The notes below the pieces were generated by a model. It did no database searches, was not told where the DNA came from, and saw nothing but the letters and a program-made list of their open reading frames with translations. From assembly GCA_037577475.1 (NCBI GenBank), contig CM075186.1:1497501-1561500 (forward strand): 64,000 nucleotides of DNA, read 5' to 3'. Origin of the DNA: Chaunax sp. Z400 (taxonomy: Eukaryota > Chordata > Actinopteri > Lophiiformes > Chaunacidae). Shown here piece after piece: positions 11,565 through 22,510 of this stretch. The stretch's first letter is position 1. Every line of letters begins with the position of its first letter. The translations under genes and the position numbers were made by a program.

Positions 11565-11620
11565 TACATGAAGTTTGGTGGAAATCAGTTCAGTGGTTTG
11601 TATTAAATTAGAGAAAATGT
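11565..11620 (-). repeat. Fragment of dispersed repeat family 2
   Basis: ATGAAGTTTGGTGGAAATCA followed by GTTCAGTGGTTTG matches the minus orientation of the family (compare AAGTTTACTGGAAATC near 58008). It is short and diverged. Confidence 0.4.
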
Positions 11621-12084
11621 TGAAAAATGCTGTAAAGGAAGTAAAAGATAAATTCCTGGGTCTGTTCTGAAGTGTAATCCGTTCTTTCCTGGTCCGTCCT
11701 CCATTCTGCCAGGTTTTTCTTCATTCTAGTAGTTTTTGTGTTATCTTGCTAACAATCAGCAAACAAATACACACAAATAAATAAATAACAGGAAAAAACT
11801 CTGACTTTCAGAATGTGTGTCAAAATTTATAGTCAGTTTTCATGAAAAAACATTTCCTGAAAAACATGATATGAAAAAATACAACACACATTCTGATACA
11901 TGCAGAATGTTATTCATTGGCTGATAATGAATTAATCACAGTTTTGGGTACTTTAATCGTTTCAATCATCACATGGTGGTAAAAATGTATTAATTATTAA
12001 TAATAATTTATGAATATAAATAATGTATTATCTAGTGTGTGGAATTCATCGTGTTCTCATCTTCATTTGTCTGTCGGTTGCAAA

Positions 12085-12195
12085 GTTTGCAAAATATCTC
12101 AAAAAGTTCTGAACAGATTTCATTTAAATTCTGTAGAGGCGACGCTTGAAGGAAGAATTTTGAGGCAGATCCAGGAATCTTTTTCATTTTCATAA
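12085..12195 (+). repeat. Fragment of dispersed repeat family 2
   Basis: Contains ATCTCAAAAAGTTCTGAACA, GATTTCATTTAAATTCTGT and TTTTGAGGCAGATCCAGGAA. These are colinear with 58346-58445 (ATCTCAAAAAGATC, then TTTTGAGGCGGGTCCAG). Confidence 0.55.
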
Positions 12196-12235
12196 ACATT
12201 GTAAGGTTTCCTGACGTATGTGTCACTTTTTCAAC

Positions 12236-12273
12236 AAATAATAATAATAATAATAATAATAAATAATAATAAT
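12236..12273 (+). repeat. AAT microsatellite
   Basis: About twelve AAT units with one AAAT interruption. Poly-Asn/Tyr frames here are artefacts. Confidence 0.95.
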
Positions 12274-13394
12274 GTTGGAGTTCTGGAACATTTTTGCGTT
12301 TAAACAGTTAAATACTCGTATAAATGTGTGTTTGTCACTAAATGTCTGATCTTGTCTCCATATTTGATGATTTTCTCTAACTTTCATGAAACTGTTGTTG
12401 ATTAGTTCATGTATTAATTGATATATAAGAAATAGAATAAACAAACAAAATTGTTTATCTGTCGTCTTATTTTAGATCAGTTTGTATTTTGGTGAAATAG
12501 AATCATTACACTGAGGAGCTATAAATGTAGATCATGTCTGTAATTTGATCAGTTTAGTTTAGTCTGTTGATGAGGTCTGAGTTCTCTGTTCTTTAGTCGT
12601 CATCAGTCCCTCCTGTCAATCATCTCTTCAGTATTCTGATCATACATTACAGAACAAATTATGTCAAGAATCTGATCAATAAATGCTCCAACAGGACAGT
12701 TTCTACTCTTGTTATCGTGGTTCTACATGTTGGTTCCATCATTCCTCTCAGGTTTCAGCGAACCGTTCATCATGTCTGAGGCTCATCTGGGGGTCGATAC
12801 TGACTAATATAAGCATGTTCAACAGCATCATGTGAGACATGTGGAGGGAAAACTGCAAGACAGCAGCGTCCAATCCCATTTATCATATCATCTGGTTCTA
12901 TTATCCAGACTGGCCTGCAGGCTCTGTGAGCGGATGCATGTCTGCGAGCTGCAGCCACATGTATGTGCAAGCAGAAATCACAACAACACACATCTGGTTC
13001 CATTCAGCATGCCTGGAATTCTTTGCCTGCTTGGTTCAGATTACTCGCTGAGCCTCAACCCCCCCCCCCCCCCCCCCAAACCCCCGCCCCACTGTGGGGT
13101 GGGGGTTGCGCTGGCAGCGCAGATAAATGTATTCAACAACTGGAAGGGTGTCGGCTGACGGGACGGGAGGCGAGACGGAGTTTGAGGCCGGTTCTGGGCC
13201 TCAAGCTGGAGACTCTGGAGCAGACAGACTCTGCTCCTGATCCAGACCCCCTTCCTGACATGATGTGGAACAGGACAGGGTCCTACAGGACTGGAACGTT
13301 AAAGGTTCTAAGACAGAACCTAACCTCTCCTACAGCAGTAGAGGGTCACGTCTGTAGACGTCCACCCCAGAGACACAGATACCAGGTCAGGTAT
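12274..13394. other. Unassigned DNA with a poly-C run
   Basis: No gene was recognised. A run of 19 C lies at 13059-13077, followed by further C-rich sequence. An open frame at 12963-13577 (204 codons) reads through the poly-C run and into a MITE fragment, so it is not credible as a gene. Confidence 0.35.
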
Positions 13395-13577
13395 TTCTTT
13401 AAAAACCCGTCTCCATCTTCTTCAGTTCTTCAGCAGGATGCTACGACAGGATGCTACGACACTGCTGTGAAGCTCCACAAATGTTTCGTGGATGAGAAAC
13501 TTCACCTGACTTCCCATCGGTGTGGGGCTGAGCAGATAAGGACTGAATTTACATTCTTGGGAGAAGTGTTCCTTTAA
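13395..13577 (-). repeat. Foldback-MITE arm (Angel-like family)
   Basis: The right-arm blocks are in order: CGTCTCCATCTTCTTCAG, a duplicated AGGATGCTACGAC, TGTGAAGCTCCACAAATGTT, GAAACTTCACCTGACTTCCC and terminal GTGTTCCTTTAA. The 13-bp AGGATGCTACGAC block is tandemly duplicated (13436-13461), a change seen only in this copy. Confidence 0.75.
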
Positions 13578-14698
13578 TGTGGTCCTAACCCCCAGCAGCA
13601 GAGGGTCAGCTCTGCAGACCGAAGAGAACAAACAGAACACAATGTATTTTCATGTGTTCACAGGCAGAAATCCAGCTGAGATAAACCGTCTTTATTGCTG
13701 TTTTCTTGTCAGACACAGGTCGAACCATAATTCCTGACCTTTCCTTTACATTTCAGAACCCTCTGAATCCAATTCCCACACCCTGTTATCTCCCAGCTCT
13801 GACAGAGTGATGTCTTCAGCCAAAATCACCTCGTCTACTCCGGGTTCCCCAGGAGATGGAGCACCGCTGATGGAGACGATTCAATCAGCGAGAAGTGAAA
13901 GAACAGATCACAGACAATAAGCCATTACCCCGAGTCCTTGCTCACTGCTAGCTGCGCTGAGCTCGGGCTCCCACCTAATGGGCCATAATATCATTTTACG
14001 CCATGTTCCTGCTCTTTATGCCAGCTCTAAACATAACTCTGTCGCCAAGGTACAATAAAAACAGATATACTTCTTTATTACTCCTCACAAAGCACATCAG
14101 CAGATCTGAGTCCCCTACGAAGGAAGCTAATATCTACAGGAACCTGCCTCATTTAGAGCAGATACACAGTTGTTATTACATTGAGCCCCCCCACCCCCCC
14201 ACCCCTGAGTGTAATGGATGTTTTATTATAATCAAATGAATACAATAACTTCAACGTAAATAACCCAGTGAAAAAGCCATTTTCTCCAGCTTCAATATGT
14301 TTAAATGTCCATCACGCCTGGGGCAACGAGGTGCCGCATGTTTAATTCAGAGCTGATGCAATTTGCATGTTGTGAGCTACTGTATGGAACAGCTACCTCT
14401 TCCTCACCCTCACGTCCCCCGAGCCGCCCCCCTTCCACTCACCCAATAATCACACTTTCTGGCATGCGAGTCTCCGGCAGGTTCATTACTTTGCATGATA
14501 GCAGGAGGAGGGAACGTCACCTGGGTCTCTGCTTCTCAGACGCTTTGTTCCTCTCAAACACTTGTAAACCTGGAGCTGAAGATCACTTCAGCGAGGACAA
14601 GTTATTATCTGCAACCAGAACCGTCACCTGCACAGGGTCCAGGCTGCCGGTGCCGCTGCCCGGTACCCTATATATATATCATCAGGTCTGATCAGACA
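13578..14698. other. Unassigned noncoding DNA
   Basis: No gene was recognised. The stretch contains runs such as CCTAATGGGCCATAATATCA near 13974 and GCAATTTGCATGTTGTGAGC near 14358, whose look (few repeats, TAAT and octamer-like motifs) resembles conserved noncoding elements. This is an impression only. Confidence 0.25.
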
Positions 14699-14736
14699 GT
14701 GTGTGTCTGTGTCTGTGTCTGTGTGTCTGTGTTTCT

Positions 14737-14777
<41 letters not shown>

Positions 14778-15356
14778 TGTGTTTCTGAGTGTGTGTGTGT
14801 TTCTGAGTGTGTGTGTTTCTGAGTGTGTGTGTGTGTGTCTGTGTGTGTGTGTCTGTGTTTATGAGTGTGTGTGTGTGTGTCTGTGTGTGTGTGTGTGTCT
14901 GTGTGTGTGTGTTTATGAGTGTGTGTGTGTGTCTGTGTGTGTGTGTCTGTGTGTTTATGAGTGTGTGTGTGTGTGTGTGTCTGTGTGTGTGTGTGTGTTT
15001 ATGAGTGTGTCTGTGTGTGTGTGTCTGTGTGTGTGTGTTTATGAGTGTGTGTGTGTGTGTCTGTGTGTGTGTGTGTGTGTGTCTGTGTGTGTGTGTCTGT
15101 GTGTGTGTGTCTGTGTGTGTCTGTGTTTATGAGTGTGTGTGTGTGTCTGTGTCTGTGTGTGTGTGTGTGTCTGTGTTTCTGAGTGTGTGTGTGTGTGTCT
15201 GTGTGTGTGTGTCTGTGTCTGTGTGTCTGTGTTTCTGAGTGTGTGTGTGTGTGTGTGTGTGTCTGTGTTTCTGAGTGTGTGTGTGTCTGTGTGTGTGTGT
15301 GTGTCTGTGTTTCTGAGTGTGTGTGTGTGTGTCTGTGTCTGTGTGTCTGTGTTTCT

Positions 15357-15389
<33 letters not shown>

Positions 15390-15784
15390 TGTGTTTATGA
15401 GTGTGTGTGTGTGTCTGTGTTTCTGAGTGTGTGTGTGTGTCTGTGTCTGTGTGTGTGTGTCTGTGTTTCTGAGTGTGTGTGTGTGTGTCTGTGTCTGTGT
15501 GTGTGTGTGTGTCTGTGTTTCTGAGTGTGTGTGTGTGTGTGTGTGTGTCTGTGTGTGTGTGTCTGTGTCTGTGTTTATGAGTGTGTGTGTGTGTCTGTGT
15601 GTGTGTGTGTGTCTGTGTTTCTGAGTGTGTGTGTGTTTCTGAGTGTGTCTGTGTTTCTGAGTGTGTGTGTGTGTGTCTGTGTGTGTGTGTCTGTGTTTCT
15701 GAGTGTGTGTGTGTTTTTGAGTGTGTGTGTGTGTCTCTGAGTGTGTGTGTGTGTCTGTGTGTGTGTGTGTGTGTCTGTGTGTGT

Positions 15785-15818
<34 letters not shown>

Positions 15819-15819
15819 C
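14699..15819 (+). repeat. 1.1-kb TG compound satellite
   Basis: TG runs are punctuated by recurring GTGTCTGTGTTTCTGAGTG and GTGTTTATGAGTG segments and by single GTCT interruptions. The CTGAG or ATGAG punctuation recurs at irregular spacing (roughly 28-60 bp), so this is a TG array with embedded, locally amplified variants. It produces open frames of up to 261 codons on both strands (Cys/Val or Thr/His repeats), which are artefacts. Confidence 0.97.
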
Positions 15820-16065
15820 GACATCGAGCATGAGGGGAGTTGTGCGAATCCAATCTCTCACACAGAGGAGCAGAGACAGGCGGGGAGATTCGCTCCAGGC
15901 CCAGAATAACCCCCGACAGTATCCATGAATGCAATGACAGGATTACAGGGAATTAGAAAACCTGCTGAGATGGATGATAATGCCGTTTATGGAAAGGCGT
16001 CGCTTCACAAGTAGCGGAAAAGTCAAACTGTTTGATTCATGGAAATACGGCCGAGGTTTTCACGT
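15820..16065. other. Unassigned noncoding DNA
   Basis: Nothing was recognised. Confidence 0.25.
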
Positions 16066-16172
16066 AGAGTCTGGTGTTAATATCCGTCCTGGGGGATCTG
16101 ATCTCAAGTGGACCAGCAGGTCACAGCCGGTGTTACGATGCACCTTCTTTCCAGTTTCTCACTCATTATGCA
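16066..16172 (+). repeat. Dispersed repeat family 3, copy b
   Basis: TCTGGTGTTAATATCCGTCC, GGGGGATCTGATCTCAAGTG, CGGTGTTACGATGCACC and CTCACTCATTATGCAAA follow the same order as copy a (11083-11225). Confidence 0.55.
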
Positions 16173-16825
16173 AAGAAAAACCACTGAGACAAACCCAAGG
16201 TTTTAACACGAGGAAAGAAAAAACTTTAACATTTGATTAATTCACAAGAAGGTTTGAAAAAAATCTAAAATCTGTCAGAAAGTGTTTCACAAAGTTTAGA
16301 ATGACTCAAAAACAGGATCATTTTTTAACGCTCTTAACATTCTGTATTGTTTTTACCCTGCAGGGGTGAAATGACCTGCCTTTGTTAAACCCTAGGATAA
16401 AGCAGTTTAATTTCATTTTAAACCCTGAATCTATATTGCATGAAGAAACAAACTTTTGAGTTCATGCATTTAATCAGAGGACGCCGCTCATCTTTATTAC
16501 ATCTGTCATAAGTGATGGTCGGGTCAGGCTAAACAGTCGATTCCATCAAATTCCACCAACAACACTTTCTAGCTCATCCTGGGAATCCCGAGGCGTTCCC
16601 AGTCTGGATGAGGTATGTAACCGGCACCCGAACCCGGTGAAGGTTTGTGTGCCTCTGTGATCCTGGTAGGATCTCCTGAAGTAAACTGGTCTGGCAACGG
16701 AGGAGCCAGACGAAAGGAAGCCAGCAAGTAAGAAGTTAATACACCTCAACTGTGTCAGGAAGGGGTGTATTACCTGGGAAAATGTACTAAATCTTAACGT
16801 TAATGACATAGTTAACGGGGGCACT
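16173..16825. other. Unassigned noncoding DNA
   Basis: No gene was recognised. Confidence 0.25.
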
Positions 16826-16937
16826 GGTGGAACAGGAAGTCACACTGGTGGAACAGGAAGTCACACTGGTGGAACAGGAAGTCACACTGGTGGAACAGGA
16901 AGTCACACTGGTGGAACAGGAAGTGGCACTGGTGGAA
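16826..16937 (+). repeat. 21-bp minisatellite, five units
   Basis: The unit GGTGGAACAGGAAGTCACACT repeats five times almost without change, with a partial unit at the right end and a GGCACT variant at both edges. The near-identity suggests recent amplification. The in-frame heptapeptide EQEVTLV is a by-product. Confidence 0.95.
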
Positions 16938-17244
16938 ATCGTAACATCGCTTGATGTTTCTGGTTTCAGTCCTGCTCCTCAATCACTGTTCTCTGCTAAA
17001 TATAACACAATATCACAAACATATACTAATGGCTGGTCTAACAGCTGTGAAAGAAATGTTAGCGTTGTTGGAAACCTCCACACACCCCCACTAAATCTCA
17101 GTGGTTGGGCTCATATGTTGATGTCAGTATGGAGCTTTTAGTAGCTAGGATACACGATGGAGGAAACCGTTTTATCCTGGACAAGAGTCTGAAGTATAAT
17201 TCAAAAATACATATAATGTGTTCCCTGTGTGACACTTTATGACC
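16938..17244. other. Unassigned noncoding DNA
   Basis: Nothing was recognised. Confidence 0.25.
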
Positions 17245-17549
17245 TATTATTATCATTATTATTATTATTATTATATTATTTTATTATTATTATCCTAATA
17301 ATAATGATTATATTATTATCATTATTATATTATTATTATTATATTATTATCATTATTATATTATTATTATCATCATTATTATTATTATTATCATATTGGA
17401 ATTATTGTTATTATATTATTATTATATTATTAGAATTATTGTTATTATATTATTATTATTCTATTATTAGAAATATTATTATTATTATATTAGAATTATT
17501 ATTATATTATTATCATTATTATGATTATGACTATTATTATTATTATATT
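17245..17549 (+). repeat. ATT microsatellite, about 300 bp, interrupted
   Basis: ATT/TTA units are interrupted by ATC, ATTATATTATT and occasional GAATTATTG segments. Several interrupted blocks recur, suggesting duplication of sub-blocks. The Ile/Leu/Tyr-rich frame across it is an artefact. Confidence 0.95.
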
Positions 17550-17744
17550 TTTTCTCTTGTCACGCTAACACACATTCCACAACATAACATTTGGAGATCA
17601 ACTCTCGCTTGGTTTGAATTTTTTCCCTCTATTGTTCAGTGTTTTATGTTGTGAGGGTTGTGTTGAATTTAGGTTTAAAATGACCATGAGCTCCTGTTTA
17701 CACCAAAATAAATAAAAAATTTGATAACAAAAAAAAATCATAAT
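17550..17744. other. Unassigned AT-rich DNA
   Basis: Nothing was recognised apart from AATAAATAAA near 17710. Confidence 0.25.
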
Positions 17745-17815
17745 TTTTTTCAGTAATCCTGCTAACAAATAAACAAAAACAAAACTTAACCTCCTTGACG
17801 AAGGTAAGAACAACG
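17745..17815 (-). repeat. Fragment of dispersed repeat family 2
   Basis: CAGTAATCCTGCTAACAAAT, then an A/C-rich tail, then ACCTCCTTGACGAAGGTAAG. These match the minus-strand end of the family (compare ATAACCTCCTTGGTGGAGTA at 24123). Confidence 0.6.
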
Positions 17816-19605
17816 ACTCAGCTCATGTCGGGCAGTGACTGTGGATGACATGGACAACAGATGTACGTATTATTGTTTTATTGATGGACACTTCAGAATT
17901 TTGTGGCAGCATTGTGGTTGAACCTCTTGTAAAGAATGGGGACAGTAAACTAAACCCTGCTATCCTGGGATTATTGTTCAGTCAACAGCCCCTAAAGATA
18001 ATAGTAATTACTGCCCTGGTTTCAGCGCCATCATGCTGCAGCTTCCCTCGCTGACAGCTTGGTCCTAATTACCAAGAACCACCAATTACTGGCTCCATTT
18101 CATTATTTATATTTACTCAGCACACCCAAATAAAAGAGACTTCAGCGACTCTGAGCAGTCATGTCTCTGGCAGCTGCAGAGACACATCCGGAGGACCTGC
18201 TGAATCATTGTCTGCTAGCTTTTTCCTGACAATACCCCAGTCAGCATGCAAACACAACACTGTTAGTGCAGAGAGTAAAAACAAGGCCAGGAGCTGCTTC
18301 CTCTTCGGCAGCCATAGGAAGTAATTTAGCTGCAAAGGAAGTGCATTATCATCTCGTCTTTTCCTACTTGCTGGTTTATCTGCCAACCGGGCTGCAGAAT
18401 CAATTCTACAACATCAGGCCTGGAGCGCTTAGCTGCTGTTTGCATGCATCTGCAATTAGATTTCATTAATTCCACTTTGAGAACTGAGAACTGTGTTGAA
18501 ATAATTGACTCGTTTGCTGTCGTCTACAAGGTGCTTCCAAAATAATAAAAAAAACATGTATTTATCTGGTATTCAATCAGGCCAAACAAACTCGTTCTCA
18601 GCTGTTTCCCATCAGCCTCTCCTGCCAGGCGGCGTCTGATGACGGCTGGGGGGTGGGGGGGGGTGGCGAGCGGGGGTGTGAAATTCTGCTGTTCCTGCTC
18701 AGTGAATTCTGCAGAGAACTTGGCAGATCATTGTGGAGATTTGTACGTTTGAGGATTTGTTGTGAAACTGTTGGAGAGGCTCGTCTGGAGTCTGTCTCTC
18801 AACACGCCTCCCTTTAAAGTGGGTTCTGGCTGTTTAGCTTATTGTTCCCATAAAGCCTGACAGCCACATTTCTCAGGCCTCAAGGGTGCAGATGGGCGAT
18901 TAACTCAGCAGACAGGTCTTATACCAGCATCTGAAACTTGCTTCAAAAAACTATTCCTCTGAGTGAGGAGAGGCCTGTAATACAGCCAACAGATTTCTGC
19001 CATCGTTCACCTTGTTGATTAACATTTTCTCTGTCTGTGATTCAGAGCAAATTCAATAAATCACAAAACGCTCAGCAAGCTGCAGAGCTGTAAAGCGATC
19101 ACGTTCCAAAAGGGCAAGCAGTCTCAAAAAAAGGTGACTAAGTGTATACAAAAGGAATCTGTGGTGGTAATATGAGGGGCTTTGCATTGAGATGACAGTT
19201 GTGCGAGGCAGGCCTTGTTTGCAGGGGCTGGAGTGGAGCGGTACATGTGGCCCCGAGGCCGGATCTGTTCCAACTGTGCCCTGGCAAGAAAACGTTCAGC
19301 CCCGTCAGCCTCGACAGCTTGGATATTTGCAGGGGGGCGATGGAAAAACCGGAGGGCTGCAGGGGCCGCGGTGGAGATGGGGGAGATCGGGGGGAGGAGG
19401 GGAGTCAGGAACATTTTATTATTTTAGTGCCACAAGGACGTGGCATTTACCGTGTTCACTGAGCAAACTGGTGATGAGGGTCTAACATCTGTGCTGGCCT
19501 GAGGTGATGAAGATGAGGGACTGAATTATACATAGAAACAGAGTTGATCCTGTATGGTTAATGAAAAATGGCGACATATGACTGATACACTTATATCAGG
19601 GTTGG
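17816..19605. other. Unassigned DNA with CNE-like stretches
   Basis: No gene was recognised. Segments around 18050-18130 (TCCTAATTACCAAG, CCAATTACTGG), 18400-18480 (TGCAATTAGATTTCATTAAT) and 18830-18960 lack repeats and carry homeodomain-like TAATTA cores. They could be conserved noncoding elements; conservation cannot be judged here. A G-rich patch lies at 18648-18677. Confidence 0.3.
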
Positions 19606-20325
19606 GTTTCACTTTGGAACCGATACCAGTATCTGGAATTCAGAGCCAGTAACCAAACGATACCTTTATTTATTTATTGTCTTCGTAGTAACAAAAATGT
19701 AATTTCAGTTGTAAAAGTAAAATAAGTTAAATGTGTTTTAACAGCAGCAGAGGAGGAAGATGTTCACAGATCTGGGATCAGCTGGAGAAACTTACTCTGA
19801 ACTCTTTACTCAACCTGATTACTGGACTAAAACAAAGAAACTGATGAATATCAGCTCAGTGCTGGACTAAATAAAAAATATAACTTTTAAAAGGAACATT
19901 AATAACAAACAGTAGAAGGCAGCAATACGACATTATGGCATCTAGTCTGCCTTATCCACAGAAGAAGAAACAGCGCCATCACCTGTCATGTTGTTGTTGT
20001 CACTACCACAGTGATTGAATACTGTAATATTTCCTGTAAATAGTACACAACTCACATACTATTGGTTTCATCCTCAGGTTTCAGACGCACTAAAAATCTC
20101 TCAGTTTTAGCTACTAACTAGCATGTTGCAAAGGAATTTAAGACAGAGTCAGTGGGCTGGGGCTAATGCTAGTAAAAATGCTATGCTAATGTCATCAAGA
20201 CTGTGAAAAAAAAGGCAAGTTATCTCCAACAACAACTTATCCAACTGGCTAATTAATCACATGAAGTTGTCAATGCCTCACACGAGTTTTGTTGTTTGTG
20301 GAGGATTCATCTCTCTGCAGCGCTG
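19606..20325 (+). mobile_element. Minisatellite-bearing dispersed element, copy A (body)
   Basis: This body shares colinear blocks with 52740-53575: TTACTCAACCTGATTACTGG, GCATCTAGTCTGCCTTATCC, AGAAGAAGAAAC, TGTTGTTGTTGTCACTACCA, ATACTGTAATAT, then TTATCTCCAACAACAACTT and GCGCTGGCTACAGACGTGCT. A fragment at 27790-27965 matches it inverted. The left edge begins near AGGGTTGGGTTTCAC, which resembles a DNA-transposon end. No transposase is encoded, so it would be nonautonomous. The superfamily is unresolved. Confidence 0.7.
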
Positions 20326-20720
20326 GCTACAGACGTGCTAAGGTTAGCTACAGCGGGGGCTACAGACGTGCTAAGGTTAGCTACAGCGGGGGCTACAGAC
20401 GTGCTAAGGTTAGCTACAGTGGTGGCTAGAGACGTGCTAAGGTTAGCTACAGCGCTGGCTACAGACGTGCTAAGGTTAGCTACAGCGGTGGCTGCAGACA
20501 TGCTAAGGTTAGCTACAGTGGTGGCTGCAGACATGCTAAGGTTAGCTACAGCGCTGGCTACAGACGTGCTAAGGTTAGCTACAGCGCTGGCTACAGACGT
20601 GCTAAGGTTAGCTACAGCGGTGGCTGCAGACATGCTAAGGTTAGCTACAGCGCTGGCTACAGACGTGCTAAGGTTAGCTACAGCGGTGGCTGCAGACATG
20701 CTAACGTTAGCTGCAGCTAA
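20326..20720 (+). repeat. 33-bp minisatellite, about 12 units, inside copy A
   Basis: The unit is GGCTACAGACGTGCTAAG followed by GTTAGCTACAGCGG/T variants. Exactly 33 bp gives an 11-residue frame on both strands (TDVLRLATAVA-type on plus), so both 162-codon frames are by-products. Units alternate between CTACAGACGTG and CTGCAGACATG types, and the last unit has CTAACGTTAGC. The unit is the reverse complement, with scattered changes, of the 33/30-bp unit at 53181-53322. Confidence 0.95.
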
Positions 20721-20760
20721 TGCAGGGGACTTTCCACTAGATTTTTGGACATTTTCCCTA

Positions 20761-20895
20761 ATTACACAAAAACTACTGAACTGATTTCTTTCCACTAAAC
20801 TTTGTGGAGGGGTGGGTCATGGATCAGACAGGCTAAACAGACGTGTAGGATTGTTGGGCCTTGGTGGAGGTACAGTATACTCTACAGAGTTTCCA
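20761..20895 (+). repeat. Dispersed repeat family 2, 3' portion
   Basis: ATTACACAAAAACTACTGAA, AAACTTTGTGGAGGGGTGGG, GACGTGTAGGATTGTTGGGC and CTTGGTGGAGGTAC are shared with 34640-34870 and 50265-50345. This is a fish repeat I recognise by motif; the class (LINE tail or nonautonomous DNA element) is not settled. Confidence 0.7.
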
Positions 20896-21926
20896 TTGAA
20901 TTTCTGTTGAATTGATGTTTTGTGATGAGCATCGTTATCTGGATACGAAAGAAGAGATTCTGGTCAAACAGCCCTCAGCAGGGCCAGGTGAGTTTTTTTT
21001 ACCACTTTTTCTACAATGATCTTAACATAATGATTAATAGATCACATGACACACTGTTCCCATTGATCACCCCCATTTCAAGTTAGGATCATCGCTTTGA
21101 TTTACTGTGATTAATGAATTCTGTACTCTGCTCTCAAAGGACTCACTGTTAGTTTCTGGGTATCATATGAGGGACTTTTGATGAAGGTTAAGTTGAACCG
21201 ACTTCAGATGTGTTACAGTTGGAGATTGAGCCGTCAGCAATATTCCAAACAAGTGTGTTTTCAGAAACAGCCTTCTGTAAAGGCTTCCTCTTTGAAACAT
21301 TACGTGTCAGAAGGTATCGGCATCCATTAAATGGTCTTGTTTACATACTTTTGAAAAAGTAAACTATAATAGTACTTCAGACAAAGAGATTCACGTTCAA
21401 AGCATCTAAAAGTAACACCGCAGATAAAAAGGTCGCACAATGCAGAAGAAACTACAGGCCCAATCAGAAAAGGTTGTGTATCCTGATTCATTCATCCCAA
21501 AGTACCTGTTTACTCCAGGGTTGCACCAAAGCAGATCCTCACAGGACAAATGACTGACACCTCCTAATCCTCATGGATCCCAGAAAGCATGTCATTACCA
21601 TGACATTTACACCATCTACTGGGACGCCAGATGAAGCCAGGGACACAAACAAACAAGCAAACAAAAACAAGAGTGAATTGTAAATGTGCTGTTATTTGGA
21701 TCAAATGTGGAGCTTCAGCGTCTCTCCGCTCTGCAGGTTCTTTTCATTGGGTGCAGCCAGAACAACCACCTGGGGTAGCCTACATTTCAAATGAGACACA
21801 TTTTGTTTATCTCCAGCACCAGCGGGCAGCTGGCAGGCAAGCAGCACCGGAGGACATGTGATGCAGAGTGGAGCACAGGAGTTATGACCTCAGCAAACAG
21901 TGATTATGGAGGAGGTGAGAGAGGGA
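20896..21926. other. Unassigned noncoding DNA
   Basis: No gene was recognised. A donor-like CAG/GTGAGT lies near 20986 without a supporting frame. Confidence 0.25.
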
Positions 21927-21934
21927 AGGAGAGG

Positions 21935-22473
21935 CAGGGGCGGATCCAGGGGCGGGGCCAGAGGGGCACTGGCCCCAGCTGAAATCTGATTGGCCCCTGA
22001 AGTGCCCCTGTCCTGTCACTTGTCTGTCTTTTTTTTTCTGTTTACAACTTGACTACTTGACTGTGTCAAGTTTTTCTCCTCTAAACTGTTGTGTATGCTG
22101 TAATATAGTATAAGTAATAAGTATTTTCTTTAATGTAAATTTAAATTTTTTTTTATGCATTACATAATTGGAAAAAGTGTCTTATGTTTTATATTTATTT
22201 ATGCATCCTAGTTTAAAATTCAATAATTACTAAACTTTTTTGATGAACACGTGCTTGAAAAAGGCACAATTTGCATAATATATTCAATTATGTGTGTTTT
22301 TTCTAAAAGCTATGGAGCCAACAGTAAACAATGAATGACAGGTGAAATATTCTGTGTCTACATCTTACTGAATAAGGAAATGTGCATGAATGTTGGACAT
22401 ATAGTTGGCCCCTCTGTAAAAGATTTGGCCCCTCTATGGCCCCTAATTTAGAAAAATTCTAGATCCGCCACTG
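21935..22473 (+). mobile_element. hAT-type nonautonomous element (MITE), 539 bp, with 8-bp target duplication
   Basis: The left end CAGGGGCGGATCCAG pairs with the right end CTAGATCCGCCACTG as terminal inverted repeats (13 of 15 match). Both sides are flanked by the identical 8-mer AGGAGAGG (21927-21934 and 22474-22481), the target-site duplication length expected of hAT elements. Inner subterminal blocks also mirror each other: GGCACTGGCCCC/GGCCCCTGAAGTGCCCC near the left and GGCCCCTCTATGGCCCC near the right. The interior is AT-rich with no transposase. The flank is itself GGAGAG-rich, which slightly weakens the duplication evidence. Confidence 0.85.
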
Positions 22474-22510
22474 AGGAGAGGAAGGAGAGGAAGGAGAGGG
22501 AAGGAGAGGT
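22474..22510 (+). repeat. GGAAGGAGAG simple repeat
   Basis: Purine-rich AGGAGAGGA units continue the pre-insertion flank of the hAT-type element. Confidence 0.8.

Noticed and set aside
12963..13577. 204-codon plus-strand frame
   Set aside because: It runs through a poly-C tract and into a MITE arm, so it cannot be a conserved coding exon.
14701..15861. Open frames up to 261 codons across the TG array
   Set aside because: Same cause as the CA array: dinucleotide repeat without stops in any frame.
20326..20720. CRISPR-like regular array
   Set aside because: Units are contiguous 33-bp repeats with no unique spacers, and the window is vertebrate.
20296..20795. 162-codon repeat proteins on both strands with 11-residue units
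   Set aside because: The unit is 33 bp, a multiple of three without stops on either strand. Equal openness on both strands points to a minisatellite and not to selection for protein.
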